This document shows positions 1-7,133 of a DNA stretch of 64,000 nucleotides, piece after piece. The stretch is from the NCBI RefSeq assembly GCF_900129495.1, contig NZ_FQVX01000005.1, positions 124,001-188,000 of the forward strand, read 5' to 3'. This stretch comes from Geodermatophilus nigrescens (GTDB taxonomy: Bacteria; Actinomycetota; Actinomycetes; Mycobacteriales; Geodermatophilaceae). The notes under the pieces were generated by a model. The model did not search any database. It saw only the letters and a list, made by a program, of their open reading frames with translations, and was not told the DNA's origin. The translations under genes were made by a program, and so were the position numbers. Each line of letters starts with the position of its first letter. The first letter of the stretch is position 1.

Positions 1-179
1 ACGGTGCGGGTGTAGGGGCCGACGTCGGCGGCCGGCTCGAGGTAGGCCGCGATCCCGGCCTCGCGCAGCACGTCGAGGAGGTGCTCGCCGACCCGCGGGT
101 CGACGTCGCGCAGCGGGGCCCACAGGGGCGCGTCGAGGCCGTTGTCCCGGCGGCCGCGGCCGCGTCGCGGGGTCGTCAC
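1..179 (-). CDS. Conserved actinobacterial protein of unknown function, 5' part only
   Basis: Reading leftward from a GTG at 179 the frame stays open to the window edge and gives about 59 residues. They include PLWAPLRDVDPRVGEHLLD and LEPAADVGPYTR, a pattern I associate with an uncharacterised actinobacterial family. The rest of the protein lies outside the window. An AGGGG about 10 bases upstream could be the ribosome binding site. It is divergent from the acyltransferase at 333. No function can be assigned; the start could also lie slightly upstream. Confidence 0.55.
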   Translation of the reverse strand, partial: MTTPRRGRGRRDNGLDAPLWAPLRDVDPRVGEHLLDVLREAGIAAYLEPAADVGPYTRT

Positions 180-223
180 GACGGCGACCCCTGCGCGGGA
201 ACCGGGGACGGCGCTGCAGCCAC
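176..223 (-). other. Possible 15-codon leader ORF coupled to the partial gene
   Basis: A GTG at 223 stands about 4 bases after a strong GAGGAGGA (plus strand 228-235). It opens a 15-residue frame (MAAAPSPVPAQGSPS) whose TGA overlaps the GTG of the partial gene at 179 in a GTGA arrangement. It may be a translated leader or simply chance. The Shine-Dalgarno match is better than that of the downstream gene. Confidence 0.25.
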
Positions 224-283
224 GGGGTCCTCCTCGGCGGACGGCGGTCGGGCCGGTGCGGACGCGCGCGACCGGGGGGTCGA

Positions 284-313
284 TTGTCGCCGGGACGCCC
301 GGCTCCCTAGTCT
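284..313 (+). promoter_or_regulatory. SigA-type promoter for the acyltransferase gene
   Basis: TTGTCG at 284-289 and TAGTCT at 308-313 are separated by 18 bases. They lie upstream of an AGGGAGG ribosome binding site and the GTG at 333. Confidence 0.45.
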
Positions 314-332
314 GGCAGTTCCACAGGGAGGC

Positions 333-1079
333 GTGTTGTTCTACTGGTTCCTCAAGTTCGTCGCGATCGGCCCCGCCGTGAGGCTGGTCTTCCGGCCGCG
401 GGCCGAGGGTCGGGAGCACGTCCCCGCCGACGGCGCGGCGATCCTCGCGAGCAACCACCTGTCGGCCGCCGACTGGATCTTCATGCCGCTGTCGCTGCGG
501 CGGCGGGTCACCTTCCTGGCCAAGGCCGAGTACTTCACCGGCCGCGGCGTGAAGGGCCGCCTGCAGCGGGCGTTCTTCTCCGGCGCGGGCCAGGTGCCGA
601 TCGACCGGTCGAGCGCCACCGCGGCCGAGGGCGCGATCCGCACCGGCATCGGCATCCTCGAGCAGGGCAGGCTGCTCGGCATCTACCCGGAGGGCACCCG
701 CTCGCCCGACGGCCGGCTCTACCGCGGCAAGACCGGCGTCGCCCGCATGACGCTGGAGACCGGCGCCCCCGTCGTCCCCGTGGCCATGACCTACACGCCG
801 CGGCGGATGCCGTTCGGGTCGCGGCTGCCGCGGGTCTGCGTGCGCTTCGGCGAGCCCCTGGACTTCTCCCGCTACGAGGGCCTGGCCGGTGACCGGTTCG
901 TCGAGCGGTCGATCACCGACGAGATCATGTACGAGGTCATGACGCTGTCGGGCCAGGAGTACGTCGACGTCTACGGCGCCTCGGTGAAGAAGGCGCAGGC
1001 CGCCGGCGGGCGGCCCGGCGTGCTGCCGCCCCCGGCCGGCGAGGCCGGCGACCGCGCGCCCGACACCCTCGCCGGCTAG
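333..1079 (+). CDS. Lysophospholipid acyltransferase (PlsC-like)
   Basis: This 248-residue member of the 1-acyl-sn-glycerol-3-phosphate acyltransferase family should transfer an acyl chain to a lysophospholipid or a similar lipid at the membrane. The catalytic NHxxxxD box is NHLSAADW (about residues 37-44), and the substrate-binding EGTRS box is YPEGTRSPDGR (about residue 115), followed by VPVAMTYTP. The open frame continues upstream, but the GTG at 333 follows AGGGAGG and starts at the first conserved hydrophobic residues (LFYWFLKF). Its position near RNase AS and aroG matches Rv2182c of M. tuberculosis. The exact acceptor lipid is not known. Its stop overlaps the stop of the convergent TetR gene. 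Confidence 0.85.
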   Translation: MLFYWFLKFVAIGPAVRLVFRPRAEGREHVPADGAAILASNHLSAADWIFMPLSLRRRVTFLAKAEYFTGRGVKGRLQRAFFSGAGQVPIDRSSATAAEGAIRTGIGILEQGRLLGIYPEGTRSPDGRLYRGKTGVARMTLETGAPVVPVAMTYTPRRMPFGSRLPRVCVRFGEPLDFSRYEGLAGDRFVERSITDEIMYEVMTLSGQEYVDVYGASVKKAQAAGGRPGVLPPPAGEAGDRAPDTLAG

Positions 1080-1672
1080 CGGTCCAGCAGCCGGCCCAGG
1101 ACGTCGGTGAGCAGCGCGAGCAGGTCCTCGCGGCTGGTCGCGGGCTCGCGCACCCACTGGTGCACCAGGTCCTCGGTGAAGGCGAACCAGGAGCGCACCA
1201 ACTGCCGACGCAGCGGGTCCTCGAGGCCGCCGGGCGCGCCGATGCCGAGCGCTCCCATGCCCAGGTCGACCAGCGCCTCGCGGGTCTCCTCGTAGACCTC
1301 GGCCACCCACGGGTCGCCACCGGCCGCGCCGCGGACGAACGCCAGGTGGGTCTCGCGGTAGGTCTCCACCCAGCCGACGTAGCGGTCGAGCATCCACGCG
1401 GGACGGTCCGCCGCGGGGACGCCGTCCGGCGGGGTGAGGTGGGTGCGCAGCAGGTCGGCCGCCGCCCGGGTCACCGCCCGGTAGTAGTCCCGCTTCGACG
1501 GGAAGTAGTGGAACAGCAGGCTGCGGCTGATGCCTGCCCGCCGGGCCACCTCGTCGATGGTCAGCTCCTGCACCGGCGTGGTGGGCAGCAGCTGCAGGCC
1601 GATGCCGACCAGCTGTTCCCGCCGGTCGGCGGCCGACCGGCGGGAGCGCGGGGGAGGGGCAGGAGCGGTCAC
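1076..1672 (-). CDS. TetR family transcriptional regulator
   Basis: This is a 198-residue one-domain repressor type. The helix-turn-helix at about residues 25-65 reads LTIDEVARRAGISRSLLFHY followed by FPSKRDYYRA, the classic TetR DNA-binding motif. The C-terminal helical part should bind a ligand or dimerise. The GTG at 1672 lies 11 bases after the stop of the hydrolase gene, so the regulator is the last gene of the monooxygenase-hydrolase operon. It is the obvious candidate to bind the palindromes at 4156-4204 that control this operon and the divergent SDR gene. The ligand is unknown. Confidence 0.85.
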   Translation of the reverse strand: MTAPAPPPRSRRSAADRREQLVGIGLQLLPTTPVQELTIDEVARRAGISRSLLFHYFPSKRDYYRAVTRAAADLLRTHLTPPDGVPAADRPAWMLDRYVGWVETYRETHLAFVRGAAGGDPWVAEVYEETREALVDLGMGALGIGAPGGLEDPLRRQLVRSWFAFTEDLVHQWVREPATSREDLLALLTDVLGRLLDR

Positions 1673-1683
1673 GGCCGGCCGGC

Positions 1684-2625
1684 TCAGGCGGCGGCCCGGG
1701 CGGCCGCGGCCTCGGTCAGCAGCCGGGCGATCGACGCGGCGACCAGGGAGGGCCGCTCGTCGGGGAGCATGTGGCCGGTGCGCGGCACCACCTGCAGCCG
1801 GGCGTCGGGCAGCGCCTGCGCCAGCTGCCGGCTGTGCCGCACCGGGGTCAGCCTGTCGCCGTCGCCGACGAGCACCTCCACCGGCACCCGGGTGAGGGCG
1901 GCGAGCTCGGTGCGCACGTCGTGGTCGCCCAGCGCCGGCAGGAACGCCGTGAACGCCCGCACCGTGGTCGCGTGCATGATCTCGGCGCCCGCCCGCACCA
2001 TCGCGTCGGTCGCGTCGGCGCCGTAGAGCAGGTCGCGCACGACCGCCCGGTGCCGGGGGTGCTCCGGCGGCACGAGGCGGCGCAGCCGCTCGACCACGCG
2101 CGCGCCGGCCAGTGCCAGCGTCAGCGCGCCGGGGGTGAGCCGCTGCCGGACCCGCTCGGCGCGGGTGCGCGGGGCGGGCTGCAGGTCGCCGGCCGACGTC
2201 GAGACGAGCGCGACGCCGCGGACGCGGTCGCCGAAGAGCCCGGGACGGGCGGCGGCCAGGCACATGATCGTCATGCCGCCCATCGAGTGGCCGCCGAGCA
2301 CGACCGGGCCGGTGGGGGCGAGCGCGGCGAGGACGGTGGCGAGGTCGGCGCCGAGCCGGTCGATGGAGACGTCCGCGGTGCCCCAGCTCGAGCGGCCGTG
2401 GCCGCGCTGGTCGTAGCGCACCAGCCGCAGCCGGCCGTCGGCGACCTGGCCGCCCAGCAGCGCGGCGACGTCGTCCCAGGCGGCCTGCGACAGGGTCCAG
2501 CCGTGCGCGAGGACGAGGGTGACGGGGGCGTCGTCGCGGCCGTCGACGGTGGCGTGCAGCAGGGCGCCGTCGTCGGTGGCGACGGCGGCCGTACGGCGCA
2601 GGCGGAGGGGCGGGGGCGTGCTCAC
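1684..2625 (-). CDS. Alpha/beta hydrolase (esterase-like)
   Basis: This 313-residue alpha/beta hydrolase has an oxyanion-hole region VLAHGWTLSQAAWD, a nucleophile elbow GHSMGG (Ser about 120), an acid residue in VLVGDGDRLTP and a catalytic His in RTGHMLPDE near the C terminus. The start GTG at 2625 overlaps the stop of the upstream monooxygenase gene (GTGA), so translation is probably coupled. A Baeyer-Villiger enzyme makes esters or lactones, and a co-transcribed esterase to open them is a frequent partner; that role here is inferred from context. Other hydrolase functions (epoxide, haloalkane) cannot be excluded from sequence alone. Confidence 0.8.
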   Translation of the reverse strand: MSTPPPLRLRRTAAVATDDGALLHATVDGRDDAPVTLVLAHGWTLSQAAWDDVAALLGGQVADGRLRLVRYDQRGHGRSSWGTADVSIDRLGADLATVLAALAPTGPVVLGGHSMGGMTIMCLAAARPGLFGDRVRGVALVSTSAGDLQPAPRTRAERVRQRLTPGALTLALAGARVVERLRRLVPPEHPRHRAVVRDLLYGADATDAMVRAGAEIMHATTVRAFTAFLPALGDHDVRTELAALTRVPVEVLVGDGDRLTPVRHSRQLAQALPDARLQVVPRTGHMLPDERPSLVAASIARLLTEAAAARAAA

Positions 2626-4130
2626 GCGGCGGCCTCCGGGGTGCCGACGTAGTTCTCCCGGTCCAGCCGCCGGGTCAGCCTGCGGAACCGGAAGGTGAAG
2701 TCCGGCCAGAGCGTGGTGTTGTGGCCGTGCCGGTCGAGGTACCAGCTGGCGCAGCCGCCGGCGAGCCACACCGTGCCGCGGGAGCGGCGGGCGACGAGCT
2801 CGCGGTAGGCCTCCTGCGCCTCCGGCGTGGTCTCCAGGACCGCCAGGCCCTCGGCGGCCATGGTCCGCAGCGCGTCGTCGACGTAGGCCACCTGCGACTC
2901 GATCATGTAGACCATCGACGTGTGGCCGACGCCGACGTTCGGCCCGACCAGCAGGAACAGGTTGGGGAAGCCGGCCACGGTGCTGCCGCGGTTGGTGGCC
3001 ATGCCCTCGGACCACACGTCGGCGAGGGTGCGGCCGTCGCGGCCGGTGATCCGCCGCGCGATCGGCAGGTCGGTGACGGCGAACCCGGTGGCCAGCACGA
3101 TCGTGTCGGTGGGGCGCTCGACGCCGTCGACGGTCACCACCGAGTGCGGGCGCACCTCGGCGATGCCCGCGGTGACCAGCTCGACGCCCGGTGCCGAGAC
3201 CGCCGGGTAGTAGTCGTTGCTGATCAGGATGCGCTTGCAGCCGATCGTGTAGTCCGGCGTCAGCGCCCGCCGCAGCCGCGGGTCGCGCACCTGCCGCTGC
3301 AGGTGGGCCCGCGCCACCCGGCCCACGGGCCGCAGGAACCGGCGGTCCTTCGCCAGGCCGACGACGAGGAACTCGCGCACGAGGTAGAGGACCGCGCGCA
3401 CCAGCCGCTGCAGGCCGGGCACCCAGCGGTAGAGCCGCTGCACCCGCGGGGACACCGGGTGGTCGGTGCGCGGGACGATCCACGGCGGCGTCCGCTGGTA
3501 GACGGCGAGGCTGCCCGCCCGCGGCTGGATCGCCGGGACGATCTGGACGGCCGAGGCGCCGGTGCCGACGACGGCGACGCGCTCGCCGGTGAGGTCGTGG
3601 CCCTCGTCCCAGCGCGCGGAGTGCATGACGGTGCCCGCGAAGGACGCGAGCCCCGGGATGTCGGGGTACACCGGGTCGGCCAGCGCGCCGGCGGCCGAGA
3701 CGAGCACCCGGGCCCGGAACCGGCCGGCCGTCGTCTCGATCTCCCAGCGCCGCGCGGCGTCGTCCCAGCGGGCGGCGGTGACCTCGGCGCCGAACACGCA
3801 GTGCCGGCGGACGTCGAAGCGGTCGGCGGTGGCCTGCAGGTAGGCCTGGATCTCCGGCTGCTCGGAGTAGGAGCGCGGCCAGTCGGGGTTGGGCGCGAAG
3901 GAGAAGGAGTACAGGTTGGACTGCACGTCGCAGGCGGCCCCCGGGTAGGCGTTGTCGCGCCACGTGCCGCCGACGTCGTGCGCCCGCTCGAGCAGCACGA
4001 GGTCGGTCTCGCCGCGCCGCCGGAGGGCGATGGCCATCCCGAGGCCGGCGAAGCCCGACCCGATGATCGCGACGCCCACCTCGCGGGTGCGCTCCGCGCC
4101 CGGGGCGGGCCTGTCCAGCGTGCTCGTCAC
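2622..4130 (-). CDS. Baeyer-Villiger type flavin monooxygenase
   Basis: This 502-residue protein has the layout of class B FAD/NADPH monooxygenases: an N-terminal FAD site GSGFAGLG (about residues 26-33), the fingerprint FAGTVMHSARWD that matches FxGxxxHxxxW(P/D) of Baeyer-Villiger enzymes, and a second nucleotide site GTGASAVQ for NADPH. It should insert oxygen next to a ketone to give an ester or lactone. The chosen GTG at 4130 follows GAAGGAG by 7 bases; an upstream ATG at 4166 lies inside a palindrome and downstream of the promoter and is not favoured. It is first in an operon with the hydrolase and TetR and divergent from the SDR. The substrate is unknown. Confidence 0.88.
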   Translation of the reverse strand: MTSTLDRPAPGAERTREVGVAIIGSGFAGLGMAIALRRRGETDLVLLERAHDVGGTWRDNAYPGAACDVQSNLYSFSFAPNPDWPRSYSEQPEIQAYLQATADRFDVRRHCVFGAEVTAARWDDAARRWEIETTAGRFRARVLVSAAGALADPVYPDIPGLASFAGTVMHSARWDEGHDLTGERVAVVGTGASAVQIVPAIQPRAGSLAVYQRTPPWIVPRTDHPVSPRVQRLYRWVPGLQRLVRAVLYLVREFLVVGLAKDRRFLRPVGRVARAHLQRQVRDPRLRRALTPDYTIGCKRILISNDYYPAVSAPGVELVTAGIAEVRPHSVVTVDGVERPTDTIVLATGFAVTDLPIARRITGRDGRTLADVWSEGMATNRGSTVAGFPNLFLLVGPNVGVGHTSMVYMIESQVAYVDDALRTMAAEGLAVLETTPEAQEAYRELVARRSRGTVWLAGGCASWYLDRHGHNTTLWPDFTFRFRRLTRRLDRENYVGTPEAAA

Positions 4131-4155
4131 CAGGGAGCTCCTTCGGTCGACCGGC

Positions 4156-4204
4156 TTGCTGAGCAACGGTCAGCACGCTACAACGGCTCTTGAGCAGTGC
4201 TCAA
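4156..4204. promoter_or_regulatory. Divergent promoters with two palindromic operators
   Basis: TTGAGCAGTGCTCAA (4190-4204) and TTGCTGAGCAA (4156-4166) are perfect palindromes. On the minus strand TTGAGC (4204-4199), 18 bases and TAGCGT (4180-4175) form a promoter for the monooxygenase. On the plus strand TTGCTG (4156-4161), 17 bases and TACAAC (4179-4184) form a promoter for the SDR. Each palindrome covers one -35 box, so one dimeric repressor could silence both directions; the TetR gene at 1076-1672 is the likely source. Confidence 0.6.
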
Positions 4205-4233
4205 CGAGGAGCGCGCCGACCGAGGGAGTCGCC

Positions 4234-5139
4234 ATGGCGCCGTGGTCCCGCAGGAGCCGCACCCCGCTCACCGGGAAGGTCGTGCTGGTCACCGGCGCGG
4301 CCCGGGGGATCGGCGCGGAGCTGGCCCGGCGGGCCGCGCGCCGCGGCGCCCGCGTGGCGCTGGCCGGCCTGGAGCCCGAGCTGCTCGCGCAGGTGGCCGC
4401 CGAGCTCGGTCCCGAGCACCTGTGGGTGGAGTGCGACGTCACCGACGCCGAGGCGCTGCGCACCGCCGTCGCGCGGACCGTGGACACGTTCGGCGGCCTC
4501 GACGTCGTCGTCGCCAACGCCGGCATCGCGCCGCTGACCACGGTGATGACCGGCTCCGCGCACGCGCTGTCGCGCACGATCGAGGTGGACCTGACCGGAG
4601 CCATGCTCACCGCGCACGCCGCGCTGCCGGCCATCGCGGAGCGGCGCGGGCACGTGCTGCTGGTGAGCTCGGCGGCGGCGTTCACCGTGCTGCCGGGGAT
4701 GAGCGCCTACTGCGCGGCCAAGGCGGGCCTGGAGCGCTTCGGTGACGCGCTGCGGCTGGAGGTGGCGCACCGCGGCGTGACCGTGGCCAGCGCCCACCCG
4801 ACGTGGATCGACACCGACATGGTGCGCGACACCGAGGAGGCGCTGCCCACCTTCGCCGAGGCGCGGCGGTCGCTGCCGGGGCCGCTGGGCGCCTACACCT
4901 CGGTGGAGGACTGCGCCGAGGCGCTGGTGGAGAACCTGGAGACCCGCGGGCGGCGGGTGTTCGTGCCGCGGTCGGTCGGCGTCGTCTCGGCGCTGCGCCA
5001 GGCGGTCACCGGTGCCGTGGCGGAGAAGTTCGTGCTGAGGCTGTCGGCCGCCCGCGTGCCGCAGCTCGAGCGCGACATCGCGGCACTGCGGGGCCGGGAG
5101 TTCGGCCGGTCCTCCCTGGGCGGGCGCCGGGCCCGCTGA
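4234..5139 (+). CDS. Short-chain dehydrogenase/reductase
   Basis: This 301-residue classical SDR has the cofactor motif TGAARGIG (about residues 18-25), the structural NAG in VVANAGIAP, the catalytic Ser in LLVSSAAAF and the YxxxK pair as YCAAK. The C-terminal extension of about 60 residues is typical of this actinobacterial subgroup. The ATG at 4234 follows GAGGGAG. It is divergent from the Baeyer-Villiger operon and shares its control region, so it may oxidise an alcohol to the ketone used by the monooxygenase; this is inferred, not shown. Confidence 0.85.
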   Translation: MAPWSRRSRTPLTGKVVLVTGAARGIGAELARRAARRGARVALAGLEPELLAQVAAELGPEHLWVECDVTDAEALRTAVARTVDTFGGLDVVVANAGIAPLTTVMTGSAHALSRTIEVDLTGAMLTAHAALPAIAERRGHVLLVSSAAAFTVLPGMSAYCAAKAGLERFGDALRLEVAHRGVTVASAHPTWIDTDMVRDTEEALPTFAEARRSLPGPLGAYTSVEDCAEALVENLETRGRRVFVPRSVGVVSALRQAVTGAVAEKFVLRLSAARVPQLERDIAALRGREFGRSSLGGRRAR

Positions 5140-5151
5140 GGAGGGACGGGG

Positions 5152-5194
5152 GTGGACCGGTCGCGCCCCGCCGGGCGGTACACGTCCGGTCCAC
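5152..5194 (+). terminator. Possible hairpin after the SDR gene
   Basis: GTGGACCGG (5152-5160) and CCGGTCCAC (5186-5194) are perfect 9-base arms around a 25-base GC-rich loop, 12 bases after the SDR stop. There is no T-run. Confidence 0.35.
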
Positions 5195-5272
5195 GCAGGA
5201 TGTGGCGGTGTCCCGAGTCCTGTCGTGCCGAGGCACCTCCTCGATGCCCCGCCGACCCCGTGGTGGACGGCG

Positions 5273-6568
5273 GTGAGCCTGGAGCCCACGGGCCTGGCCT
5301 ACGCGGCCGCCGGGGTCGCCGCCCTCCTGGCGGCGCTGCTGCCCCGCCTGCTCGACCGCCGGCCGCTCTCGCTGCCCATCGTCTTCGTGGCCCTCGGGGC
5401 GCTGGCCTTCGCGCTCGTCGAGGAGCTGCCGACGCCGGACCCGGTGCAGCACGAGACGGTGACCGTCCACCTCACCGAGTTGGTCGTCATCGTCTCGCTG
5501 CTCGGGGCCGGGCTGGCGCTCGACCGGCCGGTCGGCTGGCGGCGCTGGGGGACCACCTGGCGGCTGCTGGCGCTGACGATGCCGTTGACCGTCGTCGCCA
5601 TCGCCCTGCTCGGCGGCTGGCTGCTCGGGCTGGGCGCGGCGGCCGCCGTCCTCCTCGCCGCCGCGCTCGCCCCCACGGACCCCGTCCTCGCCACGGAGGT
5701 GCAGGTGGGGGAGCCGACGGAGGACTGCGACAGCGAGGACGAGGCGCGCTTCGCGCTGACCTCCGAGGCCGGCCTCAACGACGGGCTGGCCTTCCCCTTC
5801 ACCTACGCCGCCATCGCGATCGCCGCGGCCGGGGCCGCACCCGGGGGATGGCTGCTGGAGTGGGTGGCGGTCGACGTCGTGTGGCGCCTCGCCGCGGGGC
5901 TGGCCGTCGGTGCGGCGTGCGGCTGGCTGATGCGCGTCCTGTTCTTCTCGCGCACCGCGGAGCGGACCGGCGTGGCCGAGCGTGCGGAGGGCTTCGTGGT
6001 CCTCACCGCGATCCTGCTGACCTACGGCCTCGCCGAGCTCGCCGAGGGCTACGGGTTCGTGGCGGTCTTCGTGTGCGCCTGCACCATCCGCGCGGCCGAG
6101 CGGGCCCACGGACGGCACCAGGTGCTGCACGCGCACGTCGAGCAGCTCGAGCGCTTCCTCACGGTGGTCCTCCTGGTGCTCGTCGGCGGCGCCCTGGCGC
6201 GCGGCGTCCTCGCCGGGGTCGGCTGGGCCGAGGTCGTCCTCGCCGCCGCCGTCCTGCTCGTCGTCCGCCCCCTGGCGGGGTGGCTCGGGCTGGCCGGCGG
6301 GCGGACCGGCCGTGGCGAGCGCGCGGTCATCGCCTTCTTCGGCGTCCGCGGGATCGGCTCGCTCTACTACCTGGCCTACGGCCTGTCGGAGGCCGAGATC
6401 CCCGGCGGGGAGCAGCTGTGGTCGGTCACGGTCCTCGTGGTCGGGGGCTCGGTGGTGCTGCACGGTGTGACGGCGGGACCGGTGATGTGGTGGCTCGACC
6501 GGCGGCGGGCGGCCCGGGCCCGGGCGGAGACGGGCACGGCCGAGGCCGCGCCCGTCACCGCGGCCTGA
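5273..6568 (+). CDS. Cation:proton antiporter, CPA1 family
   Basis: This is a polytopic membrane protein with about 12 hydrophobic segments, from LEPTGLAYAAAGVAALLAALL to the C terminus. The conserved region LAAALAPTDPVLATEVQ followed by SEAGLNDGLAFPF matches the ATDP and ND signatures of Na+/H+ exchangers of the NhaP/CPA1 type, where the Asp residues carry the exchanged ions. It should act in pH and sodium homeostasis. The GTG at 5273 is chosen because it starts at the first membrane segment and follows GGTGG; an in-frame GTG at 5225 would add 16 residues but has no good ribosome site. Confidence 0.85.
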   Translation: MSLEPTGLAYAAAGVAALLAALLPRLLDRRPLSLPIVFVALGALAFALVEELPTPDPVQHETVTVHLTELVVIVSLLGAGLALDRPVGWRRWGTTWRLLALTMPLTVVAIALLGGWLLGLGAAAAVLLAAALAPTDPVLATEVQVGEPTEDCDSEDEARFALTSEAGLNDGLAFPFTYAAIAIAAAGAAPGGWLLEWVAVDVVWRLAAGLAVGAACGWLMRVLFFSRTAERTGVAERAEGFVVLTAILLTYGLAELAEGYGFVAVFVCACTIRAAERAHGRHQVLHAHVEQLERFLTVVLLVLVGGALARGVLAGVGWAEVVLAAAVLLVVRPLAGWLGLAGGRTGRGERAVIAFFGVRGIGSLYYLAYGLSEAEIPGGEQLWSVTVLVVGGSVVLHGVTAGPVMWWLDRRRAARARAETGTAEAAPVTAA

Positions 6569-6580
6569 GACGGCCGGACC

Positions 6581-6586
6581 TACGGT
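6581..6586 (+). promoter_or_regulatory. -10 box of a probable leaderless promoter
   Basis: TACGGT ends 7 bases before the GTG at 6594. No Shine-Dalgarno is needed if transcription starts at or next to the codon. Confidence 0.4.
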
Positions 6587-6593
6587 GAGTGCC

Positions 6594-7082
6594 GTGCGGC
6601 GGTACTTCTACGACACCGAGTTCATCGAGGACGGGACGACGATCGACCTCGTCTCCATCGGCGTCGTCGACGAGACCGGGCGCGAGTTCTACGCGGTGAG
6701 CACCGAGTTCGACGAGCGCCGCGCCATCCCGTGGGTGCGCCGCAACGTGCTCGACCAGCTGCCGCCTCCGTCGGACCGCGCCTGGCGCGACCGCCGGCGC
6801 ATCCGCGACGACCTGCTCGCCTTCCTCACCGGACCGGGGGAGGAGGTGGAGCTGTGGGCCTGGTTCGCCGCCTACGACCACGTCGCGCTGGCCCAGCTGT
6901 GGGGCCCGATGACGGCGCTGCCGCGCGCGGTCCCGCGGTTCACCCGCGAGCTGCGGCAGCGCTGGGACGACGCCGGGCAGCCCGCGCTCCCGCCGAAGCC
7001 GGCCGGCACGCACGACGCGCTCGTCGACGCCCGCTACAACCTCGCCCGCTGGAACGCGATCGAGGCCGCCCGGGCCCGCTGA
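6594..7082 (+). CDS. RNase AS, 3'-5' exoribonuclease (Rv2179c type)
   Basis: This 162-residue DEDDh-fold exoribonuclease begins RRYFYDTEFIEDG, the hallmark of the Rv2179c family, in which the Asp and Glu of DTE bind metal. The third acidic residue is in WFAAYDHVAL and the final His/Asp pair in GTHDALVDARYN. The family degrades poly(A)-type RNA 3'-5'. The GTG at 6594 is preferred because homologues start here and a TAnnnT box lies 7 bases upstream; a GTG at 6585 would add three residues. Its neighbourhood with aroG is conserved in mycobacteria. Confidence 0.9.
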   Translation: MRRYFYDTEFIEDGTTIDLVSIGVVDETGREFYAVSTEFDERRAIPWVRRNVLDQLPPPSDRAWRDRRRIRDDLLAFLTGPGEEVELWAWFAAYDHVALAQLWGPMTALPRAVPRFTRELRQRWDDAGQPALPPKPAGTHDALVDARYNLARWNAIEAARAR

Positions 7083-7111
7083 GCGGTCGGCCCGGACGGC
7101 CTCGATCGGGA

Positions 7112-7128
7112 CGCCTCCGCGGGAGGCG
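7112..7128. terminator. Bidirectional hairpin between RNase AS and MCP genes
   Basis: CGCCTCC and GGAGGCG form 7-base arms around GCG in the 51-base gap between two convergent stops. Confidence 0.5.
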
Positions 7129-7133
7129 CGCGG

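Noticed and set aside
81-332. In-frame N-terminal extension of the acyltransferase gene
   Set aside because: The extra residues are Arg/Gly/Asp-rich and would cover the divergent gene and the TTGTCG/TAGTCT promoter; GTG 333 has AGGGAGG.
4131-4166. An upstream ATG (4166) as start of the Baeyer-Villiger gene
   Set aside because: It lies inside a palindromic operator and next to the predicted transcript start; GTG 4130 has a GAAGGAG site.
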